This document shows positions 39,163-45,241 of a DNA stretch of 45,241 nt, one piece after another (positions within the stretch are counted from its first letter, which is position 1; each line of letters begins with the position of its first letter). The position numbers and the translations under genes were made by a program. The stretch comes from Shewanella sp. Its GTDB lineage: Bacteria; Pseudomonadota; Gammaproteobacteria; Enterobacterales; Shewanellaceae. Under the pieces are notes generated by a model. The model was not told the origin of the DNA. It was given only the letters and a program-made list of their open reading frames with translations, and ran no database searches. Location of the stretch: the NCBI GenBank assembly GCA_021462625.1, contig JAJNAU010000012.1, positions 1 to 45,241 of the forward strand, given 5' to 3'.

Positions 39163-40986
39163 TCAGCCACGGGTTAGATAGGCTTCAATTTCATCGAGAA
39201 ATGGGTCGCCGAATCGCTCCAGTTTACGCTCGCCAACGCCGTTAACAGCGAGCATTTCAGCCTCAGTGGTAGGCATCATGGCCGTCATTTCCGCCAGGGA
39301 CGCGTCACTAAATACCAGATAAGGTGGAATGTTATGTTCTTCCGCCAGCGCCCGACGCAGAACCTTTAAGCGGGCAAACAGTTTTCTGTCATAGTTCATT
39401 GGAACCCGGGCGCCGTTGCGGCGACGGGTTGTCACTGGTATCGCAATGCGGGGCTCAGCCAGCATCAGCGCCACCTCTCCTTTAAGTATAGGTCTGGCGG
39501 CTTCATTCAAGCGCACGCGACTGCCCCGGGTAATATCCTGACTCGCCAGGCCAAGATGAATAAGCTGACGACACACGCTCAGCCAATGCTCATGGCTTTT
39601 ACCCTTGCCTATGCCCCAGGTAGACAGCTTGTCATGCCCCCGGTCAACTACACTGGCGGCCTTGGAGCCTCTGAGCACTTCAATCAGGTGATTAATGCCA
39701 AAGCCCTGATCCAAACGGTAGATACAGGACAACACTTTCTGGGCATCCTCAGTACCATCATACTGCTTGGGTGGGTCGAGGCAGATATCGCAGTTACCAC
39801 AGGGTTGGCTGGCACTCTCATCAAAGTAGTGCAGTAACACCTGACGACGGCAGGTCTGGGCTTCGGCGAAGGCTGCCATGGAGTTGAGCTTGTGATGCTC
39901 GACCTGTTGTTGCGGCCCCGGTTGCTGCTGCTCAATCAAATGCCGGACCCGGCCAATATCAGCGGGTTCAAACAGCATAAAGGCCTCGGCCTCCATCCCG
40001 TCCCGTCCAGCTCGGCCGGTTTCCTGATAATAGGCCTCGATGCTTTTGGGAATGTCATAGTGCACGACATAGCGCACATTGGACTTGTCAATTCCCATGC
40101 CAAATGCCACGGTCGCAACCACGATATCCAGCTGATCCTTAATAAAGCGCTCCTGCACGCTGGCACGCTCTTCCTGGGCCATACCTGCATGGTAGCCTTC
40201 GGCTCGATAGCCTTGCAGCCTGAGTCTTTGGGCCACTTCATCCACCCGCCGGCGACTGCCGCAATAGATGATGCCACTGGCGCCGTTCTGCGATTCAATA
40301 AACTGACGCAATTGATTGGCGGCATTCAGTTTTTCTGCCACGGTGTAGCGAATATTGGGGCGATCAAAACTGGACAGCAGCACATAAGGTTGAATGCCGA
40401 GACGGTCACAAATGTCTTTGCGGGTCGCCTGATCCGCCGTGGCGGTCAGCGCCATCAGCGGGATCTGGGGAAACTCCAGCCTGAGACGTCCCAATGCCGC
40501 GTATTCGGGGCGGAAATCATGTCCCCACTGGCTGATACAGTGGGCTTCATCGATGGCAAACAGGCTGACATTCAGCGACTGCAGGCGCTCCATAAAATCG
40601 CCGCCAAGCAAACGTTCAGGCGACACATACAGTAGCTTAATTTCTCCCATCCGCAGCTGGCGGTAGATCTCCAGCGTCTGCTCTCTGGGCAGTGTCGAGT
40701 TGAGAAATGCCGCAGAAACCCCGGTTTGAGTCAGACTGTCGACCTGATCCTTCATCAACGAAATAAGCGGCGACACCACAACTGTCAGGCCAGGCAACAT
40801 CAACGCAGGGAGCTGATAGCAAAGGCTCTTACCGCCCCCGGTGGGCATAATCACCAGACAATCTTCGCCGCGATAAATACGCTCGACGACATCTTGTTGT
40901 CCTGCACGAAATGACCGATAACCAAATACCTGCTGCAAACAGCCCAGGAAGGGATCCTGTGGAGACATCTGTGTGTTTTCTTGCAT
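39163..40986 (-). CDS. recQ: ATP-dependent DNA helicase RecQ
   Basis: A 3'-5' helicase of recombination and replication-fork repair. The 607-residue protein has the full domain set: the helicase core with PTGGGKS, the DEAH box and the aromatic-rich loop (DEAHCISQWGHDFRPEY), a second RecA-like domain ending in the arginine-finger region YYQETGRAGRDG, the zinc-binding part (CRRQVLLHYF then CGNCDIC), a winged helix, and a C-terminal HRDC domain (about 530-607). The ATG at 40986 follows AGGG at a good distance and is preferred to a TTG six codons upstream. It is divergent from the thioesterase gene. Confidence 0.96.
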   Translation of the reverse strand: MQENTQMSPQDPFLGCLQQVFGYRSFRAGQQDVVERIYRGEDCLVIMPTGGGKSLCYQLPALMLPGLTVVVSPLISLMKDQVDSLTQTGVSAAFLNSTLPREQTLEIYRQLRMGEIKLLYVSPERLLGGDFMERLQSLNVSLFAIDEAHCISQWGHDFRPEYAALGRLRLEFPQIPLMALTATADQATRKDICDRLGIQPYVLLSSFDRPNIRYTVAEKLNAANQLRQFIESQNGASGIIYCGSRRRVDEVAQRLRLQGYRAEGYHAGMAQEERASVQERFIKDQLDIVVATVAFGMGIDKSNVRYVVHYDIPKSIEAYYQETGRAGRDGMEAEAFMLFEPADIGRVRHLIEQQQPGPQQQVEHHKLNSMAAFAEAQTCRRQVLLHYFDESASQPCGNCDICLDPPKQYDGTEDAQKVLSCIYRLDQGFGINHLIEVLRGSKAASVVDRGHDKLSTWGIGKGKSHEHWLSVCRQLIHLGLASQDITRGSRVRLNEAARPILKGEVALMLAEPRIAIPVTTRRRNGARVPMNYDRKLFARLKVLRRALAEEHNIPPYLVFSDASLAEMTAMMPTTEAEMLAVNGVGERKLERFGDPFLDEIEAYLTRG

Positions 40987-41188
40987 GCTGACCCTGAAAA
41001 ACAACCCCGAAAACAGACACCCTCAACGGGTGCCAAAGCGCCCTATTCTACCTGCAATGACGATGAAAATGCAGGCACTATCAGCGGCAAATTCAGATAA
41101 TGGTAATTGCGCAATCCGGTCATAGGGTTGCAGCCTGGCAACACGAAGTTATAGAGTGATAACTCCACTTTTTAACGGATTGAAAAGT

Positions 41189-41659
41189 ATGTCCCAATCA
41201 GAAGCTATCTCAGAGAAAGTTCTGGCAATGGTGGCTGAGGTATTTGACCAACACATCCCTTTCCATAACCTGCTGGGGATGAGAATCCAGCGATATGACC
41301 TGGAAGGTGTCGAGGTCACGGTAGAAATGAAGCCTGAACTGATAGGCAATATCCATCAGCAGATCCTGCATGGTGGCGTGACGGCAACGGTATTGGATGT
41401 TGTGGGTGGACTGACAGCATTCGCTGCGCTGGTTGCCGGCCGGGACGACTGGCAGGAGGATGAGTTGAGGGCCAGATTACAAACCCTGGGAACCATAGAT
41501 TTGCGGGTAGACTATCTCAGGCCGGGCAGAGGCCAAACCTTCACCGGCACTGGCCAGGTGATTCGCTCCGGCAATAAGGTGTCAGTTTGCAGAATGGAGC
41601 TGCATAACGAATCCGGACAACATATTGCTTTTGGAACAGGTACCTATTTAACTGGTTGA
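41189..41659 (+). CDS. Hotdog-fold thioesterase (PaaI/YiiD type)
   Basis: A 156-residue single hotdog domain. The segment LHGGVTATVLDVVGGLTA is the catalytic-helix region of PaaI-like acyl-CoA thioesterases, and the C-terminal strand pair DLRVDYLRPGRG is typical. No signal peptide is present, so it is cytoplasmic. The substrate is unknown. I placed the start at ATG 41189; a GTG eleven codons upstream (41156) is open but less likely. It lies 203 bp from the divergent recQ and 137 bp before rarD. Confidence 0.85.
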   Translation: MSQSEAISEKVLAMVAEVFDQHIPFHNLLGMRIQRYDLEGVEVTVEMKPELIGNIHQQILHGGVTATVLDVVGGLTAFAALVAGRDDWQEDELRARLQTLGTIDLRVDYLRPGRGQTFTGTGQVIRSGNKVSVCRMELHNESGQHIAFGTGTYLTG

Positions 41660-41682
41660 GCATTCAGCTAATAAAAGCTCGT

Positions 41683-41696
41683 CTTGTATATACAAG
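41683..41696. promoter_or_regulatory. 14-bp palindrome upstream of rarD
   Basis: CTTGTATATACAAG is a perfect palindrome with the TGTA-N2-TACA pattern of HutC-type GntR regulators. A similar sequence with one change is at 32071-32084. A few such palindromes are expected by chance in a window of this size, so the support is weak. Confidence 0.25.
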
Positions 41697-41796
41697 CTCA
41701 AGACAGTGAAATTTGTACAGCATGCCGCCACTTCTGCTGACAATTCCACCGCCAGGCCTTACAATCGCCGCCCCTGATAAACCAATACTGATACCC

Positions 41797-42699
41797 ATGG
41801 AAAACACCGAACACCGCAAGGGCGTTATCCTTGCCCTTTGCGCTTACAGCATGTGGGGCTTTGCTCCCCTGTATTTCAAATTACTAGACCAGGTCTCTGC
41901 CACCGAAATTCTGCTGCACCGGATCATCTGGTCCTTTGTGTTTATGCTAATGCTAATGCTGTTTGCAGGCAATTTCAAAAAGGTACGCGAAGTCCTAAAA
42001 CGTCCTAATCAGCTGGGCATACTCTGTGTTACTTCAGTCCTTATCGCCGGTAACTGGTTGCTGTTTATCTGGGCCGTCAACAACGATCATATGCTCGATG
42101 CGAGCCTGGGCTATTACATTAATCCGCTGTTCAACGTCATGCTGGGGATGTTGTTTTTGGGTGAACGCCTGCGCAAACTGCAATGGGTTGCGGTCAGTCT
42201 GGCAGCTATGGGGGTTCTTACCCAAATCATTTCATTTGGTTCTGTGCCTATCGTCTCTATCGGCCTGGCAACCTCATTTGGGTTGTACGCACTGCTGCGC
42301 AAGAAGGTTAATATCGATGCCCAGAGCGGCCTGCTGCTTGAAACTGCGCTGCTGGTGCCACTGGCGATTGGCTATATCATTTGGATGCCACAGGATGCCA
42401 GCGCCAACATGCTGACCAACAGTTGCGATATGAATTTGCTGCTGATGGCCGCAGGCATAGTCACCTCGGTGCCTCTTCTGTGCTTTGCCAGCGCAGCTAT
42501 TCGTATCCCGTTGACTATTCTTGGCTTTTTTCAATACATAGGCCCCAGTATCATGTTTTTGTTGGCTATTTTACTGTTCGGCGAACCTTTCAATATGGAG
42601 AAAAGTGTGACCTTTGGTTTTATCTGGTTGGCACTAATCGCATTCACTGCAGACATGGTCTATAAGGGTCGGCGTAAAATGAAAGCCGCAAGCACCTGA
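41797..42699 (+). CDS. rarD: RarD-type EamA-family permease
   Basis: A 300-residue inner-membrane protein with ten predicted membrane segments in two EamA repeats of the drug/metabolite transporter superfamily. The start MENTEHRKGVILALCAYSMW and the motif GFAPLYFKLL are those of RarD proteins, originally linked to chloramphenicol sensitivity. The transported substrate is unknown. I chose ATG at 41797; the 28-codon upstream extension has no membrane segment and is not typical. A terminator follows about 100 bp after the stop. Confidence 0.9.
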   Translation: MENTEHRKGVILALCAYSMWGFAPLYFKLLDQVSATEILLHRIIWSFVFMLMLMLFAGNFKKVREVLKRPNQLGILCVTSVLIAGNWLLFIWAVNNDHMLDASLGYYINPLFNVMLGMLFLGERLRKLQWVAVSLAAMGVLTQIISFGSVPIVSIGLATSFGLYALLRKKVNIDAQSGLLLETALLVPLAIGYIIWMPQDASANMLTNSCDMNLLLMAAGIVTSVPLLCFASAAIRIPLTILGFFQYIGPSIMFLLAILLFGEPFNMEKSVTFGFIWLALIAFTADMVYKGRRKMKAAST

Positions 42700-42793
42700 T
42701 ACTGACTTGCTCAAGAGCAACCTCCCTGCTGCAAAAATTTCTGCAAGTCACGGATGGCCGACATTTGCCACACAGCAAAGATGCTAAACACAA

Positions 42794-42822
42794 GAAAGGA
42801 GCCAGCAGCTCCCTTTTTATTT
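42794..42822 (+). terminator. Terminator after rarD
   Basis: Stem GGAGC with GCTCC around CAGCA, flanked by AAA and followed by CTTTTTATTTT. It is about 95 bp after the rarD stop. Confidence 0.65.
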
Positions 42823-42839
42823 TGGTTATTGCCAAGAGG

Positions 42840-43045
42840 TTACAACGCGGCAATCCACCGCTGTGCATTCCGGCTACTGACAATAATGAAAGAACCCTTG
42901 TGGTTTGGGATTAATACCTGTTTTCCGATCCCTACACCATCACCGGCAAACTCAGATGGCCGTTGCTGTCCAAGCCAGCGATATAGAAATTCTGCTCATC
43001 CATATCCCTGTTTAGAAAATCATCTGACACCCAGCTCCACAGCAT
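42840..43045 (-). pseudogene. Probable relic of a DUF1513-type gene
   Basis: On the minus strand an ATG at 43045 opens a frame reading LWSWVSDDFLNRDMDEQNF, YIAGLDSNGHLSLPV and then a stop. A one-base shift just before it continues as AGDGVGIGKQVLIPN, then KGSFIIVSSRNAQRWIAAL, to a stop at 42840. The two pieces together resemble the N-terminal beta-propeller start of DUF1513 proteins, with a glycine-rich turn and an R-x-x-RW-type blade end. Nothing further downstream matches. The identification is from memory and tentative. Confidence 0.35.
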
Positions 43046-43060
43046 GACATATTATGTCGT

Positions 43061-44401
43061 TCAGTTACTCACATCCTTCAGTTTCAACATCAGGATCTTG
43101 GAGTTACGCTGGTAGTTATACAGCTGCTTTTTCTTGATCGGCAATGTATCGACATCCACTATGTTGAAACCATGCTCCAGAAACCAGTGGATACTGCGGG
43201 TGGTCAGCGCAAACAGTCGTTCATAGCCCCGCCCCTTGGCCTGCCCAATGATGTGACGCAGCAACAAACTGCCGCGATCGGCGTCCCGATATTCCGGATG
43301 CACTACCAAACAGGCAAACTCACAGGCGTTGTCTTCTTCAAAGGGATACAGGGCTGCGCAGCCAATGACCAAGCTGTCACGATCGATCACCATAAACTGC
43401 TCTATTTCCATCTCCAGTTGCTCGCGCGAGCGACGCACCAGAATTCCCTGCTCTTCCAGGGGACGGATCAGGTTCAATACCCCACCGATATCGGCAATGC
43501 TGGCACGGCGCAAACACTCTGCGCTCTCGGTGACTATCTGGGTACCTATGCCGTCACGGGTAAACAATTCCTGCAACATGGCACCATCCTGCAAGTGACT
43601 TATCAGGTGACATCTTGTAACCCCGCGGCGACAGGCTTCCACGCTGGCTTCCACAAAGGCTCTTGATGCCGGGCAGGTTTGTTCACCGTGCTTTGCAAGA
43701 TAGCTCAGGGCTTCACCCGGCAATATCTCGCTGATCACCGCGCCATCCTCATCCAGCAAACCAGGTTGGTAGCTGAAACCAATGATCTTGTCAGCCTTGA
43801 GCCGAATGGCGATTTGCGTCGCCACTTCTTCGGCAGTCAGATTGAAGCTCTCGCCGGTAACAGAAACCGCCACCGGTCCCACCAACACAATGCAATCCCT
43901 GGCCAGCTGCTGCTGTAGTCCTTCTACAGCGATACGCCGCACCCGTCCGGACAGGCAATAATCCACGCCTTCATCCACCCCCAGTGGCTGAGCAATAACA
44001 AAGTTACCGCTGACCACATTGATATTCGCACCCTGCATAGGCGTGTTGGACAACCCCATAGACAGACGAGCCATAATATCAAATTGCAGTGAGCCACTGA
44101 CCTGCCGTATCACCTTGAGACTGGTCTCATCGGTGATACGCACACCATGATGAAACACAGCTTCCAACCCGCGAGCAGCCAACTCAGCATCAATTTGCGG
44201 CCTGGCACCATGTACCAGCACCAACTTGATCCCCAGGCTGTGAAGCAAAGCCACATCATTGATGATGGAACGGTACTCCCCATCCTGAATGGCCTCACCA
44301 CCCAGCATAATGACAAACGTCTTGCCTCTGTGGGCATTGACATAGGGAGTTGAGTGGCGAAAGCTGTCAATCAACTGCGCAGTTACAGCGTCCAACGGCA
44401 T
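43061..44401 (-). CDS. argA: N-acetylglutamate synthase ArgA
   Basis: First step of arginine synthesis: acetyl-CoA plus glutamate gives N-acetylglutamate. The 446 residues comprise an amino-acid-kinase-like domain (about 20-285, with FVIMLGGEAI and VHGARPQID), which binds arginine for feedback control, and a C-terminal GNAT domain (about 300-440) with CLVVHPEYRDADRGSLLL as the acetyl-CoA loop. The length matches the classical proteobacterial enzyme. Upstream there are TGAAT and ATTCA half-sites that recall ArgR boxes but with the wrong spacing. The ribosome site TGAGG is unusually close to the ATG. Confidence 0.96.
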   Translation of the reverse strand: MPLDAVTAQLIDSFRHSTPYVNAHRGKTFVIMLGGEAIQDGEYRSIINDVALLHSLGIKLVLVHGARPQIDAELAARGLEAVFHHGVRITDETSLKVIRQVSGSLQFDIMARLSMGLSNTPMQGANINVVSGNFVIAQPLGVDEGVDYCLSGRVRRIAVEGLQQQLARDCIVLVGPVAVSVTGESFNLTAEEVATQIAIRLKADKIIGFSYQPGLLDEDGAVISEILPGEALSYLAKHGEQTCPASRAFVEASVEACRRGVTRCHLISHLQDGAMLQELFTRDGIGTQIVTESAECLRRASIADIGGVLNLIRPLEEQGILVRRSREQLEMEIEQFMVIDRDSLVIGCAALYPFEEDNACEFACLVVHPEYRDADRGSLLLRHIIGQAKGRGYERLFALTTRSIHWFLEHGFNIVDVDTLPIKKKQLYNYQRNSKILMLKLKDVSN

Positions 44402-44523
44402 ACCTCACACGAAATACATACAAATTCATTACACAGGAGTGAATAATAGTGCGTTAGCATTCACATAAAAAGCATTTATTTGCATATGCCGAGAAGTTTT
44501 TGATTGTAATACCAACCCGCTAA

Positions 44524-44634
44524 GGGAAGGTGCGAATAAGTCCCGTGCCTGCTCTGCAAGTGATGACAGCCCCGAGATGCCCGATGCAACTCGATGTTAA
44601 TGGCCTGAGTCGTTAGCGAGAGCTGCAACAAAGC
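44524..44634 (+). repeat. Dispersed 111-bp repeat, copy 2
   Basis: About 90 percent identical to 22027-22137, same orientation, without gaps. It starts GGGAAGGTGCGAATAAGTCC. It lies 123 bp upstream of argA. It may be an insertion-sequence remnant or MITE-like; no terminal repeats could be defined. Confidence 0.8.
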
Positions 44635-45065
44635 AGATAGGGCTGTCAGTCTCGGCCTTCGGGGCTTTCGGACAAACACAATTGCTGTGGTATTGCGCTT
44701 TAAAAAGCAACTCACCTTGCTGCCCTGAATACCTTGAGCTCGAATTTGCCCGTAAGCCAGCGTGCCACAAGGACTTGTTCGCAACTTCCTCAGTTCACCC
44801 AATCGTCTAGCCATAGCACCACTAAGTTGTCCCCCATTTGGCTCATACTTGAATGGCTGGCATCGCTCTAAGAAGATCAATCTGTTATGCGGTTTGATAT
44901 AGCGGGATAACCGGGGTTAGGGTCTGTTGACCTTTGAAGATGGTTTTTGCAGCACTTTGTCGTTGTTTTATACAAAGCAACGCGATTGTGGTGTAGTTGT
45001 TCTACATAAATGAGCGTTAATGCAGTAGAAAGCGACGACAAACGCTGCCCGAAGGGCTCGGGAAT

Positions 45066-45141
45066 ACGCGCTTTACTCTTTGTTGCAAGGTATTTGCTTA
45101 GGCCCCTAGGCGGCACACCTTGCGTCGCGATTAAAGCGCGT
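45066..45141. repeat. Large interrupted inverted repeat
   Basis: Outer arms ACGCGCTTTA (45066-45075) and TAAAGCGCGT (45132-45141) are perfect, and so are inner arms GCAAGGT (45085-45091) and ACCTTGC (45117-45123). The internal loop has 9 and 8 nt and the apical loop 25 nt. It is consistent with a structured RNA, a MITE end or a recombination site. Confidence 0.6.
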
Positions 45142-45241
45142 CTAGAACGAGCACATAGCCTGAACCTTAAGCATCAAAATGCTCCCATGCTGCCTCCAAG
45201 CTGTTGCCACGCCTGACTTTTGACTGCTGAGCTCGGAGACA

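Larger units (their letters stand above)
44402..45241. other. 840-bp gene-free right end, rich in repeats
   Basis: I see no credible gene. The part up to 44470 is the argA leader and promoter region. The 111-bp repeat copy follows, then sequence of unknown nature, then a TTAGGGTCTG hairpin at 44919-44933 and a large interrupted hairpin at 45066-45141. The 13-mer ACAAACGCTGCCC (45038-45050) also occurs inverted at 22164-22176, next to the other repeat copy. Confidence 0.6.

Noticed and set aside
42754..43047. 97-codon plus-strand open frame after rarD
   Set aside because: It starts before the rarD terminator, lacks a ribosome site, and its product is proline- and cysteine-rich without pattern. 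The minus-strand relic explains the region better.
44402..44455. ArgR boxes upstream of argA
   Set aside because: TGAAT and ATTCA half-sites are present, but not at the spacing of an ARG box, so I did not list them as a feature.
44476..44880. 134-codon minus-strand open frame containing the 111-bp repeat
   Set aside because: The frame is open through repeat sequence and ends shortly upstream of argA. No domain was recognised, and it is probably spurious, although similar frames may be annotated in related genomes.
45092..45116. Right-edge loop resembling an integron attC site
   Set aside because: The GTTRRRY and RYYYAAC core sites are missing and no cassette or integrase is present.

Overview
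The window looks like a chromosomal segment of a Shewanella-type gammaproteobacterium. The reasons are the gene order (a dcw cell-wall/division cluster without ddlB, flanked by dciA, an M23 peptidase gene and secA; glpK beyond mraZ; a leuABCD operon, recQ, rarD and argA further on), the close match of the protein sequences to that genus as I remember it, and a thiosulfate/polysulfide respiration module with its own two-component system. The assignment rests on recognition, not on a database search.

Region 1 (1-440) has no gene. It carries a minus-strand promoter that closely resembles an rRNA-operon P1, with a likely P2 -35 element at the very edge, so an rRNA operon probably starts just left of the window. 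The secA terminator follows. Region 2 (441-21701) is the envelope and division block, almost all on the minus strand. In transcription order it runs mraZ, rsmH, ftsL, ftsI, murE, murF, mraY, murD, ftsW, murG, murC, ftsQ, ftsA, ftsZ, then lpxC, the M23 peptidase gene and secA. Only dciA (DUF721, helicase loader) is on the plus strand. The block starts at a promoter followed by three MraZ boxes in 10-bp register. Genes overlap or nearly touch, and a second good promoter lies before ftsQAZ.

Region 3 (21.7-23.3 kb) is a decayed patch: a tandem 23-bp duplication, a 111-bp repeat that recurs near the right end, a broken PepSY-type gene and one small basic hypothetical gene. Region 4 (23.3-32.1 kb) holds glpK, a FixJ/TtrR-type response regulator, a divergent sensor kinase with a PhnD-like periplasmic domain (ThsSR/TtrSR type), and psrABC, a Tat-exported molybdopterin reductase with a four-cluster ferredoxin and an NrfD-type quinol-oxidising anchor. 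The 595-bp gap before psrA contains two near-identical copies of a palindrome and several other inverted repeats, so it is probably a dense control region.

Region 5 (32.1-38.9 kb) has fadL and the leuABCD operon, preceded by a leucine-rich leader peptide and an attenuator. Region 6 (39.1-45.2 kb) has recQ, a hotdog thioesterase, rarD, argA, a probable DUF1513 relic and an 840-bp gene-free, repeat-rich right end.

The most interesting accessory unit is the ThsSR-PsrABC module: the kinase would sense a sulfur oxyanion in the periplasm, and the regulator would drive the reductase through the repeated palindromes. Its architecture resembles described ThsSR/TtrSR systems. The operator assignment and several inverted repeats are the parts that appear undescribed.
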